In this document: one piece after another, positions 8,735 to 18,362 of the stretch
Layout: every line of letters begins with the position of its first letter
Numbering within the stretch: position 1 is the first letter of the stretch
Source of the DNA: CAWJTV01 sp963845695
GTDB taxonomy: Bacteria; Planctomycetota; Planctomycetia; Isosphaerales; Isosphaeraceae
DNA: 64,000 nucleotides
Direction: 5' to 3'
NCBI GenBank assembly: GCA_963845695.1
Contig: CAWJTQ010000002.1
Location: 372,001 to 436,000 of the forward strand
The notes under the pieces: generated by a model
Database searches by the model: none
What the model saw: only the letters and a program-made list of their open reading frames with translations
Told to the model about the DNA's origin: nothing
Made by a program: the position numbers and the translations under genes

Positions 8735-10985
8735 GTAATACGGAGCGGCACGGCGGAGTCTTCGTGCGGCATGACCTGCCGATCGCCGAGTCGCTCCCTG
8801 GCCGGCGCTCGAGACAGGTCAACCAGCCTGTGCTAACGACTTCGCCATCGGAGGGGGGCGGAGCGAGAGCAAGACTTCCCGGAAGTGGATCCGGGTCACG
8901 GCTGAGTTCGCCTTCCCTACCTTGCTTCCTGGCGTCCACGACGGGGCACTAAGTCTCTATTGGGCCGACGACCGCCCTTTTGCCGTCGCGGAGATCGATC
9001 GCCTCAACGAGCTTGTCCGGCTCATTCCTCCGCTTTACCAGGCCATGCGAGACCTGCGCGAGCTTTGCACTCCTGAAAGACGTCGAGAAGGAACTTCAGA
9101 CAGCGATGCAGAAAAGAAGGGACGTGTCTTGACGAAGGACGAGCACCGGAAGCTCATCCAGCGCCTCTGTAAGCGCGTGGCTAAGACGATCGATTGCCTG
9201 GAGGTCTCGGTCTACCTCAACGACCGCCTCGACGACCAGTACAACTACCGTAGGATAGGCTCGACACTTCGCGAGGACGATGCGATGGGTGAGGATGTCT
9301 ACCACAAGGCTGAGCAGAGCGACAGCCTGACCGGCTGGGTCCTCTATCATGCCGAACCGATCAGGATCTTCGATTTGAAAACTTTCGATCAGGATGGGAA
9401 ATACATGACGAGTCTGATCCGAACATCCGGTGGCTGGAAAGCGCAAGATGAAGGAGAAGGCCTTACGGGAGTTCGGGTTGGAACAGGCTGAAGAAGCGAA
9501 GCTGCCCTCCGTTGAGCCTGATGGCCGCGCCGATCCTCGCGGGCCGCGAAACCGTAGGCGTGATCCGCTGCGCGGTGGTGCTTGGACCATACTACTTCGC
9601 CGAAGCGCGATGAACGTTTGCTGAAGGTGGTGCCGACGAGATCGGTCAGTGCTGGAGCACTTGGCTGAGCCGCCGGGAGGTGGAGCAGGAGAACGAAGCA
9701 TGGCGAAAATTCGTGGAAGGCACGCGGACACTCAATGAATTCGTCCAAACTGAAGCGGACAAGGAGTATCCGGATGAGACCAGGATCTTCGATGAGGCTT
9801 TGCGTTTGGTTTCGCGTGTGGTCCCTGAGGCCGAACCACGTCGATCCGTGTTCACAATGTGAAAGCACAATGTCTTGCAATTCGCCGCGATCCACGGCTG
9901 GCCGCGCGACGCCGGTTACACGCGGAGGGTTTTTCCCTTGCAAAACGGGACACCGTCCTCGGCCGGGGCCTACGTCATGCAGACCGGAAAGCTCTACGAG
10001 ATTCCGAACGTCAGCGCGATCCGTACTATGTTCGAGATGGGCTTGCCGATGTCCGGCGGATGCTGATCGCACCTCTGACGACGAACAATGACCCGAGCAA
10101 CTGCTTCGGCGTGATCGATCTCCGTGGGATCGGGGAGCAGGCTTTCCTCGCTACGTGGGTCAGGTCGCCGAGCAGCTCGGTCGTCAGCTTGGAATGTACC
10201 ACCGCCTGGTTACAACCATTATCGAGTTGAGGCAGCAACAGAGGACCGCGTCCAGGTATGGAAGGATTTGTCGCATCAACTCAAGTCGCCGATCTTGCTG
10301 GCGAAGAAATGGGCTGACGTGTGTCTGCGTGAGTCTCAATCCTGGCAGACGACAACCCCGACACGGAAGCGCCGCGATCGACCAATCTCTCTTTGCCATC
10401 CGCGGTCTTTGCCGTAAGGCCAATCGCGTGACGAAAAGTTTGGGGATGCTCGAAGACCTCGCGGGCCACCGACCGATCGAACTGCGACGTACTCGCCTCG
10501 TCCACACTTTGCTCATCAAGATGCTCATTGAAGCCAGTATGGACAGCCGCATCCTTGTTCGACCCGAGCCGCCAGATCCGCTTCGGGGTTGACGATGAGG
10601 CCTCGTTCCTGTTGCGCCCCTGTTACATGGCAAAGTCATGGCCGACAGGGATCTCCTGGAGCAGGCCGTGAGCAACATATTGGACAACGCCGGCAAGTAC
10701 AGCCACCCGAAGCACAGCGGTCCGGATCTTCGGCGGCCTCACGAACAAAGGGTCAGTTCCATGATCGGGGTCACCAATTACGGCATACGTATCGCCCCTC
10801 ACGAGGTTCGGGACTGCGCGCCGCGACTGGCGCAGTGACTCGGCCCGACTGATGACGCAAGAAGGCTCAGGGATCGGCCTGTGGGTCGTCGATAAGATCA
10901 TGCAGAGCGCACGGCGGGCAGCTCTTGATCCAACCGACGACGTCAGAAGACTTGACCGAGGTCAAGCTCCTCTTCCCTGTAGACA
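8731..10985 (+). pseudogene. Decayed multi-GAF histidine kinase
   Basis: Pieces of a sensor kinase follow each other in changing frames. A GAF remnant contains PTLLPGVHDGALSLYWADDR (about 8915-8975), and a second GAF begins near 9130 (TKDEHRKLIQRLCKRVAKTI). A third lies at about 9860-10150 (QFAAIHGWPRD, NGTPSSAGAYVM). An H-box (KDLSHQLKSPI) is near 10264, an N-box (QAVSNILDNAGKYS) near 10660 and a glycine box (GSGIGLWVVDKIM) near 10867. At least six frame changes occur in about 2.2 kb, far more than in neighbouring genes, so this is real decay. It begins mid-GAF exactly where the RloB fragment ends, which suggests a recombination junction at about 8730. The kinase would have phosphorylated the adjacent receiver. 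Confidence 0.7.
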
Positions 10986-11184
10986 GACGCCGGGTGGATT
11001 GATCCAGACCCGCTGGTTGGTCATAGTCATTGATAGATTTCATTGGCGTTGCGGCGAGCGTATGGACAAGACTTAAGGCGATGACCTGGTGCGGTCGGCA
11101 GAGCCGATTGCTGGTGAGTCCACAATGGGCCGCGACAGTTCGGGGTGTGCAGTACGATATGGCTTAAACAAGTACGAGGTTCCT

Positions 11185-11700
11185 ATGCGAGACTTACTGG
11201 TCGAAGACGATTATCTGGAGGAGCTTCTGCTCCGGAACATCCTCATGGGCCAGCCATTTCAAGGTCCCCGATGACGAGATCGTGACCATTACCACCGAGC
11301 GGGAATTTCACGAGCGGATTCACGGCGATCGCTGGTTCAATCGGCACCCCGACGCTAGCCATCATTGATGTCATGATACGATGGACCGACCCCAAGCCCG
11401 GTGATTTGGAATGATAGGCCCCCCGAGTCCGTTGAGCAGGAAGGGCCTTATCGCGCTGGGCTGCGGTGCGCAAAGAGGCTTGACGAGTTGAACCCGAACA
11501 TTCCCATCCTCTTCTACACGATCCTTGAGCGCGAGGATCTCGACACCGACCTCTTTCAGCGCCGGGGTCCGAACCGGACGACCGACCACTTGAAGAAGCA
11601 TGCGGATGTTGGCTATGCCCGCAAGGATGACGATGAGGGCCGGCTCAAGGAGAAACTCCGCCACTTCCTGATCGGCGGCGGACTTGAAACTGCCCAGCGG
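11185..11700 (+). pseudogene. Decayed response regulator (receiver domain)
   Basis: MRDLLVEDDYLEELLLRNIL gives the acidic pair and first helix of a receiver. The phospho-acceptor strand LAIIDVMIRW follows in another frame near 11355. The switch Thr (ILFYTILERED, near 11505) and the conserved Lys (GYARKDDDEG, near 11620) follow in a third frame. At least two frameshifts separate the parts. No output domain is visible. It is the partner of the upstream kinase remnant. Confidence 0.6.
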
Positions 11701-13021
11701 GATCGTTCTCAGAGATGCACGGGCTCGGGCTTGGCGCCACTGACGGCGCCGCGAAGCGGTCCTGGGACATATCCGTACGTGCCATCCGAAAGACTTCTCG
11801 AATGAGGGAAGCTTCATCCCCCCAATCCATGGCAAGGCACCGGGTCGAGGCATAGTGCGCGGCCAAGTCGCCTCGCTCGTCCCGCTCGTTCCCAGGAACG
11901 AGGGCGTCTCTCCGTGCCTTCTCGAAAATAAGACCGATCTTCTCGCGTGAAACCGTTCGTAGACCTTGGGGTCTAAGGTCCCGATCACTACCCTCTTTCT
12001 TGCGAGGTACGCAGTGACGTCGGCTTGAAGACGCTTCTTGAGGGCATAGGAGCACAGGTGTGCGCGAAAGGGGCGCCGAGACGATCCACTTCCCAGCGTA
12101 AGCCCCCTCGGAGAGGCTGGCAGCCTCGTTGGGGCCGATCCAGAGCCGTGGCAGCCAGTTGACGGCCCACTGCCGCCACTGGTTCTTGTGGGCGACCTCG
12201 ATCAGGTAGACATCCCATCTCGCGTCCGACCCATGGTATTCCTTGATCCGTCGGAAGAGTTCGTCGAGTTTCTTGAGCCGGATCCCGCGGCGCGGTGTCA
12301 GGTAATCCACCATCGCCGACAGCGCCCGTCCCGAATCGTCGAGATTCGGTTGACCCGGCAGGTCGGCAGCGAGGACACCGTAGAAACCTGAGTATTCGGT
12401 ACCAGGAAGGACGTCGTTCTGTTCCGATTCGAGCATGTGAAACCAGGTGTCCACCAAACTCCGGTCGTGCTGGTTGGCAATCAAGGCGAGGCGGAGCATG
12501 TCGTGCAGTTGAGCCCGCGATAGGTCTGGCTGGTGAGGCCCTCTCGCCGCTTGGCGCGCTCATACATCCTCTTCAGGGGGGGACCGAGCCGGTCTCGGTC
12601 ACCGGGGCGGGCACAGAGCCAGAGCAGGTTGTACAGCACTTGGTCCGGCCGGTCGCCGGGTCGGTTGATATCGGGCTGTTGCATGTCGATGAACCCAGCG
12701 AGCTCAACGGGAATGCTGCTTGAAGAACGGCTTGCAGAGCATCCAATCCCCGCGCAGCCAGACGTAGGGATCCTCGTCCGAGCCGACCGCAGGCAGGTTG
12801 TACCCCTCCAGCCAGTCTACCAGAGCCCACCAAGGTCGAGGCCCTTCTAGCCATTCCTGGATCTGGTTGGCGACTTGATCGGTCAGTGACGTTCCCGCGC
12901 GAAACCCCCCGAGGCTCCGTGTTTTGGATCGGCTCCGCGTTTCGACTTTGAAGAATCGTTTCTGCACCGATGTTCGCCTCTGGCGATCGGGCCATCTCTT
13001 TGGGACTGGTCCGAAGCCCAA
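11645..13021 (-). pseudogene. Unknown protein, multiply frameshifted
   Basis: Successive minus-strand frames carry plausible protein. About 12915-12704 encodes SLTDQVANQIQEWLEGPRPW and DPYVWLRGDWML. About 12680-12500 encodes DQVLYNLLWLCARPGDRDRL. About 12500-12080 encodes LALIANQHDRSLVDTWFHML and NQWRQWAVNWLPRLWIG. About 12050-11930 encodes KKRLQADVTAYLARKR and TLDPKVYERF. About 11930-11740 encodes LIFEKARRDALVPGNERDER. Joined, this is about 430 residues with at least four frame changes. I recognise no family. It lies directly downstream of the intact gene ending at 13073 and was probably co-transcribed with it. The 3' end is uncertain. Confidence 0.45.
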
Positions 13022-13072
13022 ACAAAAACCATCTCCGTAGCGGCTTTCTTGCGTTTTGTCAATGGCCCAATC

Positions 13073-14149
13073 TTAAGAATCTTCCGTCCCATTGTCCAGG
13101 ACGATGAAATAATTCAACAAGGGTTGATCATCCAGCCCGTTCGCACGCGCGTTTTCGTAACACTGTTCGAGACGCGAACGATGGGCCACGTGCTCTCCCG
13201 GGAGGTCCACGCCCACTTTGCCAGTGGTGCGCCCGATCGCATAACCAGAATTTTCCCAATAAGTTGGGTCCAAGTCAATCTGGGTATGAATGAATTCGGA
13301 GATCGGTCTGCCGATAGAGTAATTCGTTCCCAGATCCATCGGATGACCGCCGACCTCCATCGTGGCACACGGAGGCGAGGGGAAGTGGTAGCCGGTCCAA
13401 TCGGCATCGAGAATTGTCGGCCGCGCCAGGACCCGAACCGCACTGACCGGGTACACCAGAAGGATGAGCCAGCGGCCTCCAGTCTCCCTTGGTATGCCGG
13501 TAACCTCCAGCCAGGATCGAGCGTCGCCCGGTTGGCCCGGCGACCACTTCGTCGCTTCGAGAAAATCCGTCCATCTCACCACCCAGGACGGCTGATACGG
13601 ATTCGGCAGCCCGCCGGGCCAACCGGCACGGTTGACGTTGAGAACCTGTAACACAGCCTTGACGAAGGTCTTCTGGTCCTCGGTGGCCACGAGTGGGCCC
13701 GGTATCGCCTTCGGATCGAACCCGAGCTTCTCGTTCAGCCACTCTTCAGGTTTCTTGTCGTGTTCATCGATGCCCTCGAAGATCGACTGCCATTCTGGGT
13801 GGTTCGAAGCCTGATTCGGTCCGGCTGCTTGGATATAGATGTCCATCAGTCCGCCAAGGTCGAACACGTTGACCAGCAACTCGTGGTCTGCCGGCGCGCC
13901 TGGACATCGAGGCTTGCCGGGGAATTTCAGAATGTTCTTGTCATTGAACTTCCGCACGCAGAAATCAGGCTCGGTCTGATTGCGGACGTTGTCCTTGAAG
14001 TATTTTCTCACAGCGTCGGCCAGATCCTGCCTTGTGGGCCGTATTCGGTGGCCGATGCGGCTCTTCCTGTATCGCCGACGCGGTGTGCGTCCTTTCTCGA
14101 TCCGAGCTTTGACGCACTCGGCCAACCGTCCTCGACGCCGCGGCGTCAC
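13073..14149 (-). CDS. Hypothetical protein, 358 aa
   Basis: An intact ORF with natural-looking composition. The N-terminus is basic (PRRRYRKSRIGHR), followed by a helical region (QDLADAVRKYFKDNVRN) and a Trp/Pro-rich body (PSWVVRWTDFLEATKW, GRWLILLVYPVSAVRVL). The C-terminus reads PLLNYFIVLDNGTEDS. No signal peptide or clear membrane helix was seen, and I recognise no known domain. It precedes another unknown gene and faces the decayed two-component system, so it may be part of a lineage-specific accessory module. An upstream in-frame start is possible. Confidence 0.55.
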   Translation of the reverse strand: MTPRRRGRLAECVKARIEKGRTPRRRYRKSRIGHRIRPTRQDLADAVRKYFKDNVRNQTEPDFCVRKFNDKNILKFPGKPRCPGAPADHELLVNVFDLGGLMDIYIQAAGPNQASNHPEWQSIFEGIDEHDKKPEEWLNEKLGFDPKAIPGPLVATEDQKTFVKAVLQVLNVNRAGWPGGLPNPYQPSWVVRWTDFLEATKWSPGQPGDARSWLEVTGIPRETGGRWLILLVYPVSAVRVLARPTILDADWTGYHFPSPPCATMEVGGHPMDLGTNYSIGRPISEFIHTQIDLDPTYWENSGYAIGRTTGKVGVDLPGEHVAHRSRLEQCYENARANGLDDQPLLNYFIVLDNGTEDS

Positions 14150-14545
14150 CCGGTGGTCGTAGCTCAGGTTCGCGCGGCCGCCTGACTCTCTGGCGAATCC
14201 TTGTCATTGAAGCGCCTCACAGCGCCGGTTCGTAGGGGTGGGTTCTTGAATAAATCCGATCAAAGACATGAACGCGACTCATGGCGGTTTGAATCCTCGA
14301 AGGTCGTACGCGTATGACCTGGTGTCAGAGGCGAACGCATCGGCGCGTGACGCGAGTCCGGAAAGCTTAATCGAAGAGTGAGCCGTCTGCCAGTAGTCAG
14401 TCCGCGAAATATACGCATGGACATAATTTCGACTTGTGCTCTCGGCCGAGGCCGTGCCCGAGCATCGCGAGGCCGTGCTCGGAGTCAAGTTGCGGAAGTC
14501 TGGTCATCGATCTGGAAGTGACATCGTGGCGCGGTAGATTGGGAC
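14150..14545. other. Intergenic region, no gene seen
   Basis: About 400 bp between the divergent 13073-14149 gene and the DUF2079 gene. No convincing ORF, tRNA or repeat was recognised. A short palindrome (CATGCCTG / CAGGCATG, 14545-14567) straddles the assigned start of the next gene. Confidence 0.5.
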
Positions 14546-16318
14546 ATGCCTGGGCCGCTCAGGCATGCTGTTTCCGAAGTCACCATTATAAAGTTGAACA
14601 ATCGAGTCGCACCCTTGATCCCGACCATCCCGAGCGATCCCGATCGAGCCGCTGGCGACTCCGCGCTTCCCGCCGAGGCCCCCCCTGCCCGGCTGGGCTG
14701 GCTGGTCGTCGTCATGCTGACCGCCACCTTGACGTCGGTCTCCACCTATCAGTCACTAAGGCGTTATGAGGAGTTGCGGAGCGGCTGGTCGTGGGACCTG
14801 GCCTACTACAATCAGTGGTTCTGGGCGCTGACCCAGGGCGACGGCATGCTGTCGGTGCGTCCGGTGTCGGCCTATGCCCAGGAGGGCCCGTCGATCTGGA
14901 AGATGAACTATCTCGCGCCGATCCGCTCGGCGATCGCGCCGCTCTACTGGGTTTTCCCTGACCCTCGGACGTTGATCGTGCTTCAGAACGTCGCGTTCTG
15001 GTGGGTGATTCCCGCGGCTTATGGCCTGGTGCGGTCGGAGTCGCGTTCGCGAGGCGTAGCCCTGTCGGCGGCGCTGCTAGTGCCGCTGACCCCGCTGTTC
15101 TGGCCCTTGGTGTGGAACGACTTCCGCGAGCTACAGCTTGTCGCGCCTTTCATCCTGTGGGCGATTCAGGGCGTCCGGAGCCGCTCGGTCCGGCTGGCCG
15201 CGGTGGGGATCGCGGGGATGCTCGCCTGCCGCCAGGAATTCGCCGTGATCGTCGCGACCCTCGCACTCTTGCCCCCACGCCGACCGGAATCGCTGGACAC
15301 GACTCTCCGCTGGCGGCGGGCAATGGTCTTGGTCGGGCTTTGCTGGGTGTTGTTCGGCTTCTTCGGCTATTTGAGGCTCATGGTCGGCCGGGGCGCTCCG
15401 GATGCGTTCATCAACCAGTTCCTCGGGCCGTCGGCGTCGGTTCCGGAGACGCTCCGAACGTCCGCCGAGGCCCTGATGATAGGGATGGGTGGCTGGGCCG
15501 TGTTAATGTGTCTGGCGCCCCGGGTGGCGATCCTCGCGCTGCCCTGGATCTGGAGTCTGTGCAGTGGTCGGTGGGCGATCCGGTTCCTGTCGACGCCGGA
15601 GTGGCACCACGTGCGATACGCCATGCCCATGGCCGTGATGGTCCTGGCCGCGGGCCTGATCGGTTACGCGCGGCTGGCGGCCTGGCTGCTGCCCCGCCCC
15701 GCCGGCCGGGCCTGGCTCGTGATGGCCTGGCTGGCCGCCGCCGCGATGGGCGCCGTCGGCCTGCGCGACGTCTCCAACCGGATGGCCGCCGTGCCTCGCG
15801 TGTTTGACCTCCCGGAGGCCGGCGAGATCTGGGGATGGATCCGCCAGGTCGGCCCCGACGACGCCGTGCTGGCCGACTACGAAGTCTCGGCGCCGCTCTC
15901 CTCCCGACGCTGGCTCTATAGCTACATCATGGACACGAACCTGCCCGACGAGTTTCCCCGCCTCCGCCCCGAATTTCGCTGGTTGTTCGTCCGCAGCGAC
16001 TATCCGTTGCTCAAAGTCTTGCTGGAACAGGGGTTCGACGTCGTCCACCGCGGACCGTACCTGACGATCGCCCGCCGCGGAACGATCAACCTGGCCGGAA
16101 ATTCGGAATTTTTTTCGATTCCGCGCGAACACAAACCAGAGTTAAGATGTCTAGGATCTGTACGACTGCCAGATTGTCGTGTCTCCGATCCCGCGCAGTG
16201 GACCGGCCGTGGCTCATCAACCATCGCCGCAGCCATCCGGTGGTCGCGATTCACGACGGGTAGACCGGGTATGTGGCCCGGTCGCATCGAGGTCTCGGGA
16301 GCCTTATGGACCCCATGA
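14546..16318 (+). CDS. DUF2079-family polytopic membrane protein
   Basis: The 590-residue protein has a short cytoplasmic N-terminus and a first transmembrane helix (LGWLVVVMLTATLTSVST). The DUF2079 core follows: SWDLAYYNQWFWALTQGDG, then WKMNYLAPIRSAIAPLYWVF. About eight more hydrophobic segments run to about residue 400. Then comes a soluble C-terminal part (EAGEIWGWIRQVGPDDAVLA) that resembles the periplasmic tail of glycosyltransferase-like membrane proteins. DUF2079 proteins have the topology of GT-C/mannosyltransferase relatives, but no activity is assigned. The last 60 residues after GTINLAGNSEF are of unusual composition and may be a non-conserved tail. The start is uncertain because it overlaps a palindrome. 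Confidence 0.75.
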   Translation: MPGPLRHAVSEVTIIKLNNRVAPLIPTIPSDPDRAAGDSALPAEAPPARLGWLVVVMLTATLTSVSTYQSLRRYEELRSGWSWDLAYYNQWFWALTQGDGMLSVRPVSAYAQEGPSIWKMNYLAPIRSAIAPLYWVFPDPRTLIVLQNVAFWWVIPAAYGLVRSESRSRGVALSAALLVPLTPLFWPLVWNDFRELQLVAPFILWAIQGVRSRSVRLAAVGIAGMLACRQEFAVIVATLALLPPRRPESLDTTLRWRRAMVLVGLCWVLFGFFGYLRLMVGRGAPDAFINQFLGPSASVPETLRTSAEALMIGMGGWAVLMCLAPRVAILALPWIWSLCSGRWAIRFLSTPEWHHVRYAMPMAVMVLAAGLIGYARLAAWLLPRPAGRAWLVMAWLAAAAMGAVGLRDVSNRMAAVPRVFDLPEAGEIWGWIRQVGPDDAVLADYEVSAPLSSRRWLYSYIMDTNLPDEFPRLRPEFRWLFVRSDYPLLKVLLEQGFDVVHRGPYLTIARRGTINLAGNSEFFSIPREHKPELRCLGSVRLPDCRVSDPAQWTGRGSSTIAAAIRWSRFTTGRPGMWPGRIEVSGALWTP

Positions 16319-17468
16319 CTCGGTAACACTTGACCGAGGGACGAGCGTAACGTCCCAATCCCCCGTGACGTAACAGATCGGGGCTTTCTGAACGCCCTAC
16401 TGTTGCCTCACCTCCAGATCCCGCCCTTTTTCGGCGGATGCGAGGGTTTCGCCATGTTCAACCGCACGAACCTGACGCTGTCGGCTCGGACGCTTTCCAA
16501 CCGGCTGAATCTCGGGACGCGGTCGCTCGCGCTCAACGCGGGCGTCAATCATGGTGGTCAGACCCTGTGCACCCGTACCGCCTATCATGGCGTCATGCGC
16601 GAAGGGATGGTGTGGTATGACGTATTTGCGATTACCCAACCGAGATACGGAATCCCGACCATTCCCGGCTCACTGTTCCCGCAGCAGCAAAGCCTACCGA
16701 GTTGCTTGACCAGGCAACCCGGTGAACCCGTGGAGGGCGTTCGCGTCGAGCTCGACCCGAGGCCAGCAAGCCTCGTCGATCGACCCGAACGCCGTGTGAC
16801 AGTCGGAGATCCCAGGTTTCCATCGGTGGCCGTTACCGCTCCGGAGCGACGAAGGGAGGAGCGCATCAGCGGCTCCCCCTCGCGATCCGGATGGAAATCG
16901 CAGGGGAAACCCGGCTTGAAGCACGCCCCCGGGCGAGCTGCCAAGGCTAAGCCCGTGGCCGCGATAGCGGCCGCGAGCGTCGGGAAGTGAGTACCGACCG
17001 CCCGCTCGTGTCCTGACGATTCCTGTGTCCGCGGCATCCCCTTACGAATGGCGAGCGACCCGATCTCGGGACGTGTCCGCCGGGTGATGATCCGCGGTCC
17101 TGATGGCTGAGGCAGAGCGGACAAATCGGTTGGTTTCGCGCGGCTGGACAGAGGTTTCTGCGTTCAGTATACTCTTGAACACTGAACGCGGAGAATCCAG
17201 GCTGAGCCTGGTCCACCGCGCACTGCGCCGTCTTACTGGCCGCCGCGCCGGAGATCGTCCACGCGTTTTCGAACGAGGCTACTGACGCCCGGGATGGGAG
17301 ATCCTGGGAGGCCTTGTCGCGGGACGAGCGGTTTCCTCCGGTGCCGAGCGTGAAGACGTCCATGATGGCGATGAGTTTCGGCCCTGTTTTCGTCGCGCCG
17401 ACACCCAGGCGGACCTCCCGATCAGGGCCGGGACTGGCAGGACCCCGAGATCGGGGAAGGCGGTTCAC
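16319..17468. other. Long gap with only a weak ORF (about 16454-16990, +)
   Basis: A possible ORF starts at ATG 16454 (MFNRTNLTLSARTLSNRLN) or 16403 and runs to 16990. It has no recognisable domain and an Arg/Pro-rich composition typical of spurious high-GC frames, so I do not call it a gene. Nothing else convincing was seen up to the sigma-factor gene. Confidence 0.4.
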
Positions 17469-18143
17469 GTGTTGATTACGGAGAGGGATCTGGTTTCGGA
17501 CACCCGGGGCTGGGCGGACCTGGCGATCCTGGTCGGTCGCGCCGAGCGCGGGGACCGGGAGGCGTTCGGCGAGCTGGTCGAGCAGTTCCAGCCGACGGTG
17601 TACGCGATCGCGTTGCGCCGGCTGGCCAACGCCAGCGATGCGCTGGAGCTGACGCAGGAGGTGTTCCTGCACGTACTGCGTCGGATCGGCCAGCTCCGGG
17701 AGCCGGAGCGGTTCGCCGGCTGGCTGCGGCAGGTCGCCGTGCGGATGGCGATCAACCGGGCCACGCGACGGGTCGCACCGCCGAGCGTCGAGTCGGGGAT
17801 CCTCGAAGGTGCCTCGGAGCACTCTGATGAGCCGCTGGACCAGTTGATCAGCCGGGAGCGCGCCGAGCGGCTCTGGGAGGCTCTGGGCCGGCTCAAGTCC
17901 CTGGACCGCGAGGCCCTGGACGCCTTCTACATCCGCGGGCACTCCCTGGTCGAGATCGCCGAGATGCTCAACGTACCTTTGGGCACGGTGAAGCGTCGGC
18001 TGCACACGGCGCGGAAGCGGCTGAAGATCGAGCTCGAGGCTTCGGTCGCCGACGCCCAGGAGTGGACCGACGGACCGGCCGACGACTCCGTCGAGGAGTT
18101 CGACGAGTCGGAGTCGGAGTTAGTCGGAGCCGGTGCCTGGTGA
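17469..18143 (+). CDS. ECF-type RNA polymerase sigma factor
   Basis: The 224 residues start at GTG 17469. Sigma region 2 is clear (FGELVEQFQPTVYAIALRRL, then DALELTQEVFLHVLRRIGQL and FAGWLRQVAVRMAINRATRR). Region 4 follows with the helix-turn-helix HSLVEIAEMLNVPLGTVKRR. The acidic tail (EEFDESESELVGAG) is unusual. ECF factors direct polymerase to stress- or envelope-regulated promoters. No anti-sigma gene is adjacent. The 3' half of the gene and its downstream flank are duplicated at 22867-23195. Confidence 0.88.
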   Translation: MLITERDLVSDTRGWADLAILVGRAERGDREAFGELVEQFQPTVYAIALRRLANASDALELTQEVFLHVLRRIGQLREPERFAGWLRQVAVRMAINRATRRVAPPSVESGILEGASEHSDEPLDQLISRERAERLWEALGRLKSLDREALDAFYIRGHSLVEIAEMLNVPLGTVKRRLHTARKRLKIELEASVADAQEWTDGPADDSVEEFDESESELVGAGAW

Positions 18144-18275
18144 TGATTGTCGAGTGGAGCGCTTGCTCCACTCGCTGGGTGGCGGGCGGCGGGGAGTTGA
18201 TCCTTCTCGTCGCCCGCCGCCCAAGTTGACCGTCCTGCCCCAGTTTCCTCGCCCACAAGGTTCGACCCCAGGTGC
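17789..18275. repeat. Copy A of a direct repeat flanking the STAND NTPase gene
   Basis: This segment (sigma-factor 3' part plus about 130 bp downstream) recurs at 22867-23195 in the same orientation. Shared landmarks are GGGGATCCTCGA, the stretch coding for LGRLKSLDREALDA, GAGGAGTTCGACGAGTCGGA, and the downstream GGATCCTTCCCG/GATCCTTCTCG and CCAGGTG landmarks. Confidence 0.75.
18151..18174 (+). terminator. Stem-loop after the sigma-factor gene
   Basis: A perfect 10-bp stem, CGAGTGGAGC and GCTCCACTCG, closes a GCTT loop directly after the stop codon at 18143. There is no T-run, so intrinsic termination is only probable. Confidence 0.5.
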
Positions 18276-18362
18276 TCCCCTGCGCCGAAATATGCGCGCA
18301 TCGCGATGATCCGAGAGTGCCGGCTCCCCGAGAGTCAGAGCGCGACCGTCCGCCGCAACTGG

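Noticed and set aside
15001..15807. Plus-strand ORF of 268 codons inside the DUF2079 gene
   Set aside because: Alternative frame of a transmembrane gene with Gly/Arg-rich composition.
16403..16990. 195-codon ORF
   Set aside because: No domain and Arg/Pro-rich; reported only as a weak ORF in a gap.
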